Counted from the first letter of the stretch, positions 1 through 9,102 are shown. The stretch: DNA of 59,047 nucleotides from an uncultured Prevotella sp. (GCA_900320905.1 ONTZ01000030.1:1-59047), one strand, 5' to 3'. Notes: a model not told the origin generated them from the sequence alone. A program made the numbers and translations.

Positions 1-3000
1 CCACCTCTACTGGCACGGGGATGTTCACCTCTTCCTCAGATGAGGGGTCGAGCGTGGCGGTCAGACCTGAGCCGTCATCCGTCAGCGTCACGCCGGTGAT
101 GGGCTGCAGCGTCACGTTCTCCAATGCCGTCAATGTGGCCGATGGCGTGGCGGAGGTGTAAACGTTCATGCCGTCGGTATAGGCCAAGCCGTCGGCAATG
201 GTGACGCTGCTGGCGTTTTGCCAGGTGTCGAAACTTCTGGTGGTGAGGGTGCTGCCACTGAGGGTCACGTTGCCTTTAATGCCATATCCAGTGGAAGCAG
301 AGTTATTGGCAGTGACAGTGCCGCCATTCAGATAGATTTTGCTACCTCCGCTGATGACTGTGCCCCCAGTACTGGTGGCATTAAGGATGCCACCACTGAC
401 GGTGATGTCGCCCTTAACATTGATATTTACACTTGAACCGTTGGTTTTTTTGACATTGACGGTACCGCGGCTAAGGGTGAAGGTGCCTGTGGCATTGATG
501 CAGAAGGATAATAGTGATGAACTGATGGTTAACACGCCACCACTAATGGCGACATTGCAGGCTGCGATACCAGTAGCACCATAGTTGCTGGTCATAGTGC
601 CGTCGATGGTGACATTGCCGCCATGCTGAATATAGTTGCCTTTCAGTGAGATACCTTTGCCTTCAGATTGTGAATATTCACTAGCCGTGTAGGTGGCATA
701 GACTTTAAGGCTGCCCGTACCTTCACTTTGGCCATAGACGGTGAGGGCGCTGGTTGTGTGATCTCCTCCGTTAAGGGCATAACCGCTAATCTTGTCACTA
801 TTCGAACCGATGTTCATGGTCTTGCCGTCGGCCAAGATGAGGTTCACGGGTCCCGTGAGTGTCACCGAATGGTCGAAGCTGACATCGCTGTTCACCACGT
901 ACCAGCCTCCGGTCAGTGAGGTCTCGCTGCCAGTGAGTACGGTATAGTCTGTGCAGTAAGCCATTTTGCCGTCGGCATCGATATAGGGGACGGCACCTTT
1001 GGCACTTTCCGGCAGAATAATTGCGGCATAGGCTGGCAAAAGGTCACGGTAGAAGTCAACATTGTCCTCCGGCACATAGATGATAAGGTTCTCATTACAA
1101 CCCTCGAACGCATTTTCGCCGATGCTCTCCACGCTGGCAGGGATGGTGATCTCTGTCAGGCCACTGCATCCCGCAAAGGCATAATCGCCGATGCTCTCCA
1201 CGCTGGCAGGGATGGTGATCTCTGTCAGGCCACTGCCGCTAAATGTTTCTTCTTCGATGTACCTCAAACCAACAGGAAGGACAATCTCAAACAGGTTGGT
1301 ACAGTTCTTGAAAGCACGTGCACCAATAATTGTGATATGGCCTGCTTCAGGATAAAGTTCTATTGACACCAGTGAATTGTTGTCCTTGAAAGCTCCCTCG
1401 CCTATTTCCGTCACGTTGTACGACACGCCATTGTGCTCTAAGCTCGGGAGAATGGTAATAGATGTCGAAGCGCCGTTATATCCAACGACCTTGACAGTCG
1501 TTTCGCTCGTCCATTCGTAGGTGATACCGCCTTTTTCGAAGTGGATAATCTCCCAATTGGCCGTCAGCGTCAGGTCGCCGGCCACCGGGGTGGCGAAGTC
1601 GTAATCGTCCTCACCATTCTTCCAGCCTGCGAAGTCATAGCCCTCGCGCGTCGGCGCGGTAGGCTCGGTGGCATAAAATCCGTAGAGGACGGTCTGCGAC
1701 TCGGGGGCATTGCCCTCGACCTCGATGTCGAAGGTCACAGTGCAGGGCACAGGCTCCAGTTTGATACCATTAAACTGGCATATACCGTTATTATATGCAG
1801 CCATACTATTGTACTTGTCATATATGTCACTGTGGTTCCTCATCATCAAGCCATCCTTAATCCTTGCGATATAGCCCTTATTAATGTCTGTTCGATAACT
1901 GGATGCATTCACGAAGTCGCTGGCATTGGCGTAGCCGAGGATGATATCGCTGTTCGCAGAATAGATGCCGTAACTAGAATTGCCATTGCCGGTAGAGATA
2001 GCCGTGACTTGGCCGCCGTTGATGCGGACCGTACCGCCTGCATAGATGGCTGCATCAGTAACGTTGATGTCAATGGTGCCGCCATTGATGGTAAGGTCGC
2101 CATTGGTATGGATGCCCTGACAATCAGAATATTCAGTCCTGACATAGACGGTACCGCTATTGATGGTAATACCGCCGCCCACTTCAAGGCAGTAGATGTT
2201 GCTGTTATTACAACTGAATATCATTTCTCCGCCGTGCTGTGTCTGTCCATAGATGGTGAGCATGGCAGAGTAGCCACCGTAGATGGGATAATTGGAGATA
2301 TTCATCTCTGCGTCATCGCCGAGAATGATAGTTACGTTGCCATAGAGATCAATCTGGTGGTCAACATTGATATCGCTTTCAACGAGGTACGTGCCCTCAT
2401 TAAGTGAGTTCTCGTAGCCGCTCAGCACAATGGCAGGGATATTATCGTGGCGAGTGCCGTCAGCATCCACATAGTAAGTATTAGCAGTTTTATAGATCAG
2501 GAAGTGCACTGTTGTCGAGCCGGCATAGTCACTCCCATCCTTCGCAGTGATGGTTATCGTAGCCTGACCGGCATCCGTGTTATCACTATAGGAGATATCG
2601 CACAGGTCGGTGATATCCATCTCGCCGTCCTTCACCACCACGGCCGGTGTAATAGCGCTGCCAGTCCACGTCTGGTCGTCAATGGCTTCGACGGAGATAT
2701 TATTGTGCGTGAGCAATCTTCTGTTCTTCAACACCAGCACGGTATTTCCTTCTTCATCAGTAGTTGTCGTGCCAGTGGTAGCAACCTTGCCCTCAGCATC
2801 GATGGTAAAGGTGATGTCTGAGGGGATCATGTAGCCCTCGGGGGCAGCAGTCTCACGGAGGGTATATGTTTTGCCAGCCTTGAGGCCATCAATTTTATAT
2901 GCCGACCCGCCAGAAGTCCAAAAATCCACTCTTTCTTCACCGTCTAACACTTGGACGTATGCACCATCTAGTTTTACATTAATAGCGTCAACGACGCTGA

Positions 3001-3679
3001 CTTTCACAATGACCTCCTTGACAGTCAGCGCGCCTTGTCGGAAGTGAATGGCGTAGTCAGCGCTGGTCAGGCCACTGGGGGTGATGGCATATTTTTCGCC
3101 AATTTCGCTATCCACACTGTAGTCGCAGTCTATGGTAAGTGTGCCTTCCAGCTTAGAAATATCATCCCCTTCTTGAAAACCATCACAACTAACGGTAAAT
3201 TCCGGGGCTGCAATGCTGCCCCAGTAAACACTTAAATCATCGGCCGTGATGATCAAGCGAATCTTCTCGCTGAACCTGACATAGACGGTGACGTTCGTCG
3301 ATTCGTCTTCAGGCAAAGTGAGGGTGAATTCATTGGTCTTCGTGCAATTGACATCGACAGGCACGCCATTGCCCGGGCCTTCGGCTGATGTACGGCGTCG
3401 TGCTTGCCCCATGTTGCTGTTGATACTCTGCTCGGCGGTGAGGTCGCCGTCGATGCAGCGGAAGTCCTGGCCTTCGTTGATAGTCACTGTGATGGTCACC
3501 TGGCCTGTCTGGTCGGCATCACTGGCGAATGCGATGCCTTTGCCACTATTGAGCGCGTAGTTGTCTCCTTCGACATAGACGAAATTCACTCGGGGATTGC
3601 TGTCAGCATCTGCCCAGGCATAATCAGTGCCAAGGACGAGAGCCGCGATAAGAATGAATAATCTGATTATATGTTTCAT
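1..3679 (-). CDS. Large secreted multidomain surface protein (MBG, Cna-B-like, beta-helix, InlB and BspA repeats), 3' end outside window
   Basis: The reading frame is open from the ATG at 3679 to the window edge (1,226 codons seen). The N-terminus MKHIIRLFILIAALVLG followed by AWADA is a signal peptide. In order I see an MBG-like domain (about residues 146-227), a Cna-B/SpaA-like domain (224-317), an Ig-like stretch (318-395), a parallel beta-helix of the carbohydrate-binding DUF4353/Cthe_2159 type with repeated INGGT units (395-640), one InlB/Listeria-Bacteroides repeat ending in LTLTANWE (649-714), BspA-type leucine-rich repeats with ITIPASVESIGDYAF (714-877), and a second beta-helix (897-1184). 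It probably acts at the cell surface as an adhesin or glycan binder; no catalytic motif is seen. It starts 18 bp after the stop of the next gene upstream, so the two form an operon. An AGGAGG run 9 bp before the ATG resembles a Shine-Dalgarno site, unusual in this phylum. The C-terminus, where a sorting signal is expected, is not visible. Confidence 0.85.
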   Translation of the reverse strand, partial: MKHIIRLFILIAALVLGTDYAWADADSNPRVNFVYVEGDNYALNSGKGIAFASDADQTGQVTITVTINEGQDFRCIDGDLTAEQSINSNMGQARRRTSAEGPGNGVPVDVNCTKTNEFTLTLPEDESTNVTVYVRFSEKIRLIITADDLSVYWGSIAAPEFTVSCDGFQEGDDISKLEGTLTIDCDYSVDSEIGEKYAITPSGLTSADYAIHFRQGALTVKEVIVKVSVVDAINVKLDGAYVQVLDGEERVDFWTSGGSAYKIDGLKAGKTYTLRETAAPEGYMIPSDITFTIDAEGKVATTGTTTTDEEGNTVLVLKNRRLLTHNNISVEAIDDQTWTGSAITPAVVVKDGEMDITDLCDISYSDNTDAGQATITITAKDGSDYAGSTTVHFLIYKTANTYYVDADGTRHDNIPAIVLSGYENSLNEGTYLVESDINVDHQIDLYGNVTIILGDDAEMNISNYPIYGGYSAMLTIYGQTQHGGEMIFSCNNSNIYCLEVGGGITINSGTVYVRTEYSDCQGIHTNGDLTINGGTIDINVTDAAIYAGGTVRINGGQVTAISTGNGNSSYGIYSANSDIILGYANASDFVNASSYRTDINKGYIARIKDGLMMRNHSDIYDKYNSMAAYNNGICQFNGIKLEPVPCTVTFDIEVEGNAPESQTVLYGFYATEPTAPTREGYDFAGWKNGEDDYDFATPVAGDLTLTANWEIIHFEKGGITYEWTSETTVKVVGYNGASTSITILPSLEHNGVSYNVTEIGEGAFKDNNSLVSIELYPEAGHITIIGARAFKNCTNLFEIVLPVGLRYIEEETFSGSGLTEITIPASVESIGDYAFAGCSGLTEITIPASVESIGENAFEGCNENLIIYVPEDNVDFYRDLLPAYAAIILPESAKGAVPYIDADGKMAYCTDYTVLTGSETSLTGGWYVVNSDVSFDHSVTLTGPVNLILADGKTMNIGSNSDKISGYALNGGDHTTSALTVYGQSEGTGSLKVYATYTASEYSQSEGKGISLKGNYIQHGGNVTIDGTMTSNYGATGIAACNVAISGGVLTISSSLLSFCINATGTFTLSRGTVNVKKTNGSSVNINVKGDITVSGGILNATSTGGTVISGGSKIYLNGGTVTANNSASTGYGIKGNVTLSGSTLTTRSFDTWQNASSVTIADGLAYTDGMNVYTSATPSATLTALENVTLQPITGVTLTDDGSGLTATLDPSSEEEVNIPVPVEV
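2731..2770 (-). repeat. 40-bp near-identical repeat, copy 1 (other copy 4372-4411)
   Basis: This stretch inside the Cna-B-like domain of the first gene matches 4372-4411 in the neighbouring gene with one mismatch over 40 bp, and similarity continues on both sides. It encodes the TTTDEEGNTVLVL strand. A third, more diverged copy lies near 4681-4720. The copies are in direct orientation and could support recombination between the two genes. Confidence 0.8.
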
Positions 3680-3697
3680 CTTGTTGTCCTCCTTCAT

Positions 3698-6600
3698 TTA
3701 TTTGATAACGTGTTTCTTACCATTATATATATACAGTCCCTTCTTCGTGGGCTGCTTGTCGAGTTTGCGGCCGTCGATTCCATACCACGCACCAGAGGAA
3801 TTCGCGGAATTCGTGAAATTCGTAGTCTCTATTCCCGTGCTCTCGCTGTCAGTGTTTATGCTCAGCAGGCGGGCTCCGTTGGTGGTGCTCTTAGTGACGT
3901 TCAGCCAGCAGCGGTGGGCACCGATGCCGCCGTCTTTGTCAACTGCCACGAAATTGCCGTTGCGGAGCACGTAACTCTGAGTGTCGCTGAAGTCGCTGAC
4001 GGCAAAGATGTTGTTGTCGCTTCCAGAGTCGTAGGCTCCATTGCCAGAATTGCCATAGAGAGTGACATTATCACTAAGATTTGCCTCGACGATGCCTGAA
4101 CTGTTGTCATAGCCGTTCGCGGGAGCCGTGCCTACCGCGCTGTAAGTAGCTGTCACGACATCCTCGCCAGCCTCCGCGCGATAAAGAAGCACTGGCGTAT
4201 AGGCCGGAATCACGTCGCTCACTTCCTCGAGCGTCACCGTGTTATTTTCCACGCCGCTAACCGTATATACCGTCACGCCCTCGGGCTTCACATAATCATA
4301 CTTATCGCACCATGTCATCCACAGATTTGATGAATTAGCGGCAAAGAGAGGAACCGTGAACGGATTCTCCAACACCAGCACAGTATTTCCTTCTTCATCA
4401 GTAGTTGTCGTACCGTCGGTGGTAGTAACCTTGCCAGTTTCATCGATGGTAAAGGTACAGGCAGCAGGGGCAGCATATCCGTTAGGGGCAACTGTCTCGC
4501 AGAGGGTGTATTCTCTATTAATGAAGAGGCCTTTGATGATATGGTTCTCCGTTCCAGAAGTCCATTCCTCGACAACCACCTTATTATCAGAGTCTATCAC
4601 CTGAATGGTTGCGCCTGCTAAGGCTGTTCTATTGGCTTTGTCAACGACGCTGAATTCAACGTGCGTCTGGCCGCTCTCCACCAGCAGCACAGTATTTCCA
4701 CTTTCATCAGTAGTTGTTGGGCCGTTGGAAGTAACACTGCCATCTTCATTGATGGTAAAGGTGTATTCTGCGCAGTGGGTATAACCATTGAATTCTAACC
4801 CTTCGATTGAGTATTCTTCGCCAGCCTTGATACCTTCGATGATATGGTCCTCCGTTGTAGAATTCCACTCATGGATAATTTTTCCATTTGTTTCTGTATT
4901 TGATTTAATCCTCACAAATACGTGCAAACCCACTATAGGTTCTCCATTGCCTTTGTCAACGACTCTGACTTTCACAGTGACCGGATTGACAGTCAGCGTG
5001 CCTGATACGAAGGTAATATCGTAGTTGTCGCTGGTCAGACCGCGGGGTGTGATGACATAATCACCGGGGGTGTCAATGTCTTCGCTGTAAGCACCATTAT
5101 TTTTGGAGTAGGTATAAGTCAATTCTCCTCCAAGATCGTTCTCTGTCTCATCGTTCACAAAGCCGCTGTACTCCACGCCGTTGTTAGCAGCAGCGTTGCC
5201 ATAGAAAATAATGTGATCTTTGGCGGTGACGGTCAGTGGAGCTTTGCTGATGGTCAGCTTGCCGTCTGTGATGATGAAGGTTACATTGCTGAAGTTCTGG
5301 TTGGTGTTCGTGAAGTCCTCAGGCTTCAGTTCCATCGGATAGGTTCCGGCATTGGTGCCTTTGACTTCAGCATTACCGCTGAAGGTAAAGTCGTCCTCGG
5401 TGTAGAGCTCATTATCGATTGCCACATCATAGCCTGTGACGGTGTGCTCTTTGCCGTCATAAACGATCTTATCGCTGTTGCTATGCTCAGTAATGGTGAC
5501 GGTGACATTCTCGGTTATCGGATTGATGGTCAATGTACCGTTGACTGTGGTCACCAGATAGTTGCCAACTATTGTTTCTTCACCAGTTTCCACAGCCACA
5601 CCATCAACTTTGGCTATCACATTAGGCTGGGTGCCAACATCAGTGATGGTGCTCTCTGACGTCATTTCGACGGTGAAAGTATGCGTATCGCCTGACTCCA
5701 AAGGAGTGGCGGTAAAGGTATTATTGTTCAATGCCGTACCGTCATAGGTCCTTGAGTCGCTACCAGCGGTGATGGTCACAACCTTGCGGTTGATGGTCAG
5801 CGTACCAAAATTATATATAATAGTGTAGTAACCTTGGTTAAGTTCACCTACAGGGGTGATAACGTAATCACCGACATCATCGCCTTCCTCTCGGCTCAGC
5901 GAATAATTGATTCCTTCATTGATTATAATATCGCCAACCTTTACTTTAGCCGTGAGTTCCGGATCATTTTCACCATAGACCTTTGATAAATCATCGGCAG
6001 TCACAGTGGCAACGACCTTGTTATCCCATTCGGGAATGGTGAAGTCGGAGACACCTAATGTGCCGTCGCCTTTGTCGGTCACAGTGACGGTTACCGACTT
6101 GGACTCTTTTTCGTATGCTACTCCATTATAAGCAGGCCAGCCGTTAATCGTCTCGGCTTCATCAGGAATGACTTGCTCAATGGTATAGACAAAATCTTTA
6201 CTTTTATTATCGTCCAGATCATCCAATGTATAGGTTATCGGGAATGTTGCTTTTCCGGTCTCATTATTCTGTTCAACATTCTGTTGTATAACATTGTTAT
6301 TAGCATCAAGCAAATTGAAGAAGAAGATCTTGTTTTGCAGATATCGGTTCGCTACATTGGCCTTGGCTTCCAGCGTAACAGAGCCTACGGCCGAATACGT
6401 ATGGGTAAATGCAGCGATTGAAGGGCCAGTAGAAATGAGACCTTTTATTTCTGACTCTTCAGGAGTGAATCCTACTTCGTGGTTAACCGTCACAGTGTAG
6501 ACCAGTGATGTCGGGAGGCCTGCAGCGGTAAGCGACTCTCCATTCTTCAGTGTGAATGTCGCTACCCCATCAACAAATTCCAATTCGCCAAAGATACCTC

Positions 6601-7327
6601 TAATCTCTAGTGGAAGAGTTACTGTGAATGTGAACTCTTTATTATTTAAATATCCCAAACTATTCGTCACAGTGTTAGTTACAATCAGGTCGCCCGTCTT
6701 TCTGGTAAACGTAATATCAGTGCCTACGATAGAACAATCATAGAGGTCAGGCATATTATCGGGTACACTAATAGTATATATAATCTCTTCTCCCGAGTGA
6801 TGCACTGGCATGTTCTCAAAAGTATATTCCCATTCATTTTCCCCAGAAACCGTCTTCGTTTCTACATCAGTTCCTTGATTTGTAGATAGTTTAACAAAGA
6901 CTTCGCTCGGTCGCTTGCCGTCTAGATTATTGTTATCATCCCAAATCACAGGCACTGTTATACTTTTTAGCCATTTGGCATAAAAAGTAAAATCACCTGT
7001 TGAGCCACTGGGAATAGCTGTGTCGGATACGGGTGTCAAAAATTCTGAATCCCTGTACCATCCGCCGAAGGTATAGCCTGAATTTTCAGGTGGGATTGGA
7101 TCACTTAAAGAAGAGACGCCCACTTCACTGATATAAGTAGTGGGATTTTCAGTTGTGCCACCATAGAGTTCATAGATGATGTTATGTCCTTCATCTTGCG
7201 CCCAGGCCGTCTGTGCGGTCATGGTGAGCAATAAGGTTGTGAGCAGCAGCATCGCCGCCCTTCGTGCGCCGGTCAGCATCCCAGCCGTAGGCGTCCATAA
7301 AGATCTAATGGTCTCTTTCTTTTTCAT
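3698..7327 (-). CDS. Large secreted surface protein with InlB, Cna-B, pilin-isopeptide and MBG domains and a C-terminal sorting-like tail
   Basis: The protein has about 1,209 residues from the ATG at 7327. I chose this start because it opens a signal peptide (KKKETIRSLW, then a hydrophobic core ending AWAQDE) and lies downstream of a -7 element. Domains in order: InlB repeat (48-118, ending FYAKW), Cna-B (120-225), two streptococcal pilin isopeptide-linkage (Spy0128-like) domains (228-320 and 325-445; the second has YTIEQVIP, where Glu near 382 is the usual catalytic position), three or four MBG domains with TLTINP boundaries (446-778), and SpaA/Cna-B-like repeats (780-990). The last 30 residues (WYGIDGRKL, then KKGLYIYNGKKHVIK) are the C-terminal motif common on Prevotella secreted proteins, probably a T9SS signal. 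It is the first gene of an operon with the gene at 1-3679. Role: adhesin or stalk-like surface protein, inferred from domains only. Confidence 0.85.
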   Translation of the reverse strand: MKKKETIRSLWTPTAGMLTGARRAAMLLLTTLLLTMTAQTAWAQDEGHNIIYELYGGTTENPTTYISEVGVSSLSDPIPPENSGYTFGGWYRDSEFLTPVSDTAIPSGSTGDFTFYAKWLKSITVPVIWDDNNNLDGKRPSEVFVKLSTNQGTDVETKTVSGENEWEYTFENMPVHHSGEEIIYTISVPDNMPDLYDCSIVGTDITFTRKTGDLIVTNTVTNSLGYLNNKEFTFTVTLPLEIRGIFGELEFVDGVATFTLKNGESLTAAGLPTSLVYTVTVNHEVGFTPEESEIKGLISTGPSIAAFTHTYSAVGSVTLEAKANVANRYLQNKIFFFNLLDANNNVIQQNVEQNNETGKATFPITYTLDDLDDNKSKDFVYTIEQVIPDEAETINGWPAYNGVAYEKESKSVTVTVTDKGDGTLGVSDFTIPEWDNKVVATVTADDLSKVYGENDPELTAKVKVGDIIINEGINYSLSREEGDDVGDYVITPVGELNQGYYTIIYNFGTLTINRKVVTITAGSDSRTYDGTALNNNTFTATPLESGDTHTFTVEMTSESTITDVGTQPNVIAKVDGVAVETGEETIVGNYLVTTVNGTLTINPITENVTVTITEHSNSDKIVYDGKEHTVTGYDVAIDNELYTEDDFTFSGNAEVKGTNAGTYPMELKPEDFTNTNQNFSNVTFIITDGKLTISKAPLTVTAKDHIIFYGNAAANNGVEYSGFVNDETENDLGGELTYTYSKNNGAYSEDIDTPGDYVITPRGLTSDNYDITFVSGTLTVNPVTVKVRVVDKGNGEPIVGLHVFVRIKSNTETNGKIIHEWNSTTEDHIIEGIKAGEEYSIEGLEFNGYTHCAEYTFTINEDGSVTSNGPTTTDESGNTVLLVESGQTHVEFSVVDKANRTALAGATIQVIDSDNKVVVEEWTSGTENHIIKGLFINREYTLCETVAPNGYAAPAACTFTIDETGKVTTTDGTTTTDEEGNTVLVLENPFTVPLFAANSSNLWMTWCDKYDYVKPEGVTVYTVSGVENNTVTLEEVSDVIPAYTPVLLYRAEAGEDVVTATYSAVGTAPANGYDNSSGIVEANLSDNVTLYGNSGNGAYDSGSDNNIFAVSDFSDTQSYVLRNGNFVAVDKDGGIGAHRCWLNVTKSTTNGARLLSINTDSESTGIETTNFTNSANSSGAWYGIDGRKLDKQPTKKGLYIYNGKKHVIK
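4372..4411 (-). repeat. 40-bp near-identical repeat, copy 2
   Basis: Direct copy of 2731-2770 with one mismatch. It lies in the last SpaA/Cna-B-like unit of the second surface protein. Confidence 0.8.
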
Positions 7328-7390
7328 GATTCTTATTGTTTGATTTTTATTGATTTCTCTGGTGTATGCGCACAAAAGAGCAGCGACTTA

Positions 7391-7414
7391 GCCCGCTTTC
7401 AGCGGGCAAAGGTA
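7391..7414 (-). promoter_or_regulatory. -7 element with a hairpin at the predicted transcript start
   Basis: On the minus strand TACCTTTG (7414-7407) fits the Bacteroidetes -7 consensus TAnnTTTG. I see no good -33 TTTG at 19-20 bp. Directly downstream, overlapping its last base, is a perfect 7-bp hairpin GCCCGCT-gaa-AGCGGGC (7407-7391), so the surface-protein mRNA would begin in or next to a stem-loop. Confidence 0.55.
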
Positions 7415-7522
7415 CAAAAAAAATTATTAATATTCGTTTACCAACACCTAAAATAATGTTAAAGGGCGCTGTGTCATTGGTGATAAATTGTTGTTTATTA
7501 ACTGCATTTTTTTTAAAAATTG

Positions 7523-7553
7523 TTGTTTGAGCGCAACATTTTTATTATCTTTG
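7523..7553 (+). promoter_or_regulatory. Bacteroidetes-type promoter for the ATPase gene
   Basis: TTG (7523-7525), 20 bp, then TATCTTTG (7546-7553). The ATG at 7581 lies 28 bp downstream. Confidence 0.75.
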
Positions 7554-7580
7554 CACCGTGAAATATTAAAACCACTTCTT

Positions 7581-8792
7581 ATGGACGCATTATTTAGGAA
7601 AAGTGACAGACTATTGGCCAACACGCGGACAGAAATCATCCGCGACAAGATGGGCGATATTCACTGGAACGCTCGGCTCATCAGTATTTTAGGAGCCAAG
7701 GGCGTGGGCAAATCAACCCTCCTCAGGCAGTATCTGAAACAACACTTCGAATTGGGCGACCATCGCGCGTTATACTGTTCGGCGGATACTGTCGATTTCT
7801 CTATGCGCACACTGGTGGGGTTGGCCGAAGAATTCGTGATGCGTGGCGGTGAACTGCTGGTCATCGACGAGATTCACAAATACCACTCCGGCACTGCGGA
7901 CTGGAGCCGTGAAATCAAAGAAATCTACGAACTGTTCCCCAACCTGAAGATGATTGTGAGTGGTTCATCCCTGCTTCAATTGAGAGAAGGTGATGCCGAC
8001 CTCTCTCGTCGTGCCATCAAGTACACGATGCCCGGATTATCGTTCCGCGAGGCACTTCGCTTTTATCACGGTCTGTCGTTCCCTCGATGGTCATTGGACG
8101 ACATCCTGGTCCATCCTTACGACTTGTGGCAGACGGTCACTTCGAAATGTAAGCCCGTAGCCCTGTTCAAGGAGTATCTGGAGAAAGGTTACTATCCTTT
8201 CCTGCTTGAAGGCGAAGGCGAGTATTACACGAAGATCGAGCAGGTGGTGAACTATATCATCGAGACCGAACTGCCTCGTATCTGCAAGGTCGATGTGGCC
8301 AACGTCAGAAAGTTGCAGGCGCTCATTGCCCTGATCTGTAGCGAGGTACCCTTCGAACTGAATGCCAACAAGATTGCCGCCGCACTTGAGATTGGCCGCG
8401 ATACAGTGGTGGAGTACCTCAAGTATCTGGGCGATGCCAAAGTGCTCAACCTGCTGTATTCTGACAAGAAGAAGATAGGTAAACTTACCAAGCCCGATAA
8501 GGTTTATCTTGAGAATCCTAACATTCTCTATGCGCTGGCTCCCACGAAGGTGGATATCGGCACCCTGCGCGAGACGTTTGCCATAGGCTGTCTTTCGGAG
8601 TCATATAACGTGGAATACGGAAAGGCACAAGGCGATTTCAAGGTGGATGGGAAATATACCTTCGAGATTGGCGGTCGCAGCAAGGATTTCTCGCAGATAG
8701 CCGGAGTGAAAGACTCCTACATCTTCGCCGACGACTGGGATATGCCCGACGGTGCCAAGCTCCCCCTCTGGATGCTGGGGTTCCTTTATTAA
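7581..8792 (+). CDS. AAA ATPase with C-terminal DUF4143-type domain
   Basis: The protein has 403 residues from the ATG at 7581; this start is preferred because the promoter lies between it and an upstream in-frame ATG. Walker A is GAKGVGKSTL and Walker B is LLVIDEIH, followed by an MIVSGSS sensor-like strand, the order of the AAA_14 family. The C-terminal half ends with the DUF4143 pattern FKVDGKYTFEIGGRSKDF. Such proteins are common in gut Bacteroidetes, often in several copies. They are thought to be ATPases linked to a nuclease-like fold; the substrate is not known. The stop codon touches a palindromic repeat, and a fragment of a paralogue lies on the opposite strand just beyond. Confidence 0.9.
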   Translation: MDALFRKSDRLLANTRTEIIRDKMGDIHWNARLISILGAKGVGKSTLLRQYLKQHFELGDHRALYCSADTVDFSMRTLVGLAEEFVMRGGELLVIDEIHKYHSGTADWSREIKEIYELFPNLKMIVSGSSLLQLREGDADLSRRAIKYTMPGLSFREALRFYHGLSFPRWSLDDILVHPYDLWQTVTSKCKPVALFKEYLEKGYYPFLLEGEGEYYTKIEQVVNYIIETELPRICKVDVANVRKLQALIALICSEVPFELNANKIAAALEIGRDTVVEYLKYLGDAKVLNLLYSDKKKIGKLTKPDKVYLENPNILYALAPTKVDIGTLRETFAIGCLSESYNVEYGKAQGDFKVDGKYTFEIGGRSKDFSQIAGVKDSYIFADDWDMPDGAKLPLWMLGFLY

Positions 8793-8823
8793 GGGCGCAA
8801 TGGGGTCAGGCACCATTGCGCCC
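8793..8823. repeat. 31-bp REP-like palindrome, copy 1
   Basis: Arms of 11 bp, GGGCGCAATGG and CCATTGCGCCC, match perfectly around the 9-nt loop GGTCAGGCA. It begins directly after the stop codon of the ATPase gene. A copy with 29 of 31 identities lies in the opposite orientation at 11703-11733. The shape suits a REP-like element; no transposase gene is in the window. Confidence 0.8.
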
Positions 8824-8949
8824 CGTTGTGGAAAAATAGTTCGTGTCTGCCGAACAATAAAGCACATGGCGGTCGTCAGCATCAAAATGGCTTTTGATGT
8901 ATTGTTTCATCAGCGTTGATTTCCCTACGCCCTTGGGCCCCGGTGATAG
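8806..8949 (-). pseudogene. Fragment of a second DUF4143-type AAA ATPase
   Basis: Read on the minus strand, about 45 codons give GPKGVGKSTLMKQYIKSHF and then HVLYCSADT before a stop at 8806. They align with the Walker A region of the ATPase gene at 7581 (GAKGVGKSTLLRQYLKQHF, ALYCSADT). Everything before and after is missing, so this is a remnant. Its 3' end runs into the palindrome at 8793-8823. Confidence 0.8.
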
Positions 8950-8952
8950 GTT

Positions 8953-9102
8953 TTAGGCCAGATGCTTGTCGTCGGGCTGTTGGCCGGGGATGTAGTTGAA
9001 ATTGCCGGGATAGCCGGGGGTGGGATCGCTGCCGCAGATGATCTTTGTCACCCCCATCTCATATACCTTCATCGAAGGCTTCATATAATTCTTCTTTTCC
9101 AT
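8953..9102 (-). CDS. Small 49-residue protein of the KKxYxKPxMKV type
   Basis: An ATG at 9102 opens 49 codons ending at TAA 8953-8955. The peptide begins MEKKNYMKPSMKVYEMGVTK, continues IICGSDP and then a Pro/Gly-rich tail. Short peptides with an N-terminal K-K-x-Y-x-K-P-x-x-K-V pattern followed by a hydrophobic patch and CGS are frequent in Prevotella and Bacteroides genomes; I know of no established function. It sits downstream of surface-protein 3' ends. There is no signal peptide or membrane segment. A modified-peptide precursor is possible, but no maturase gene is nearby. Confidence 0.6.
   Translation of the reverse strand: MEKKNYMKPSMKVYEMGVTKIICGSDPTPGYPGNFNYIPGQQPDDKHLA

Noticed and set aside
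1541-2407. Plus-strand open frame of 288 codons
   Set aside because: It is antisense to the beta-helix repeats of the first surface protein, whose frame is continuous through here.
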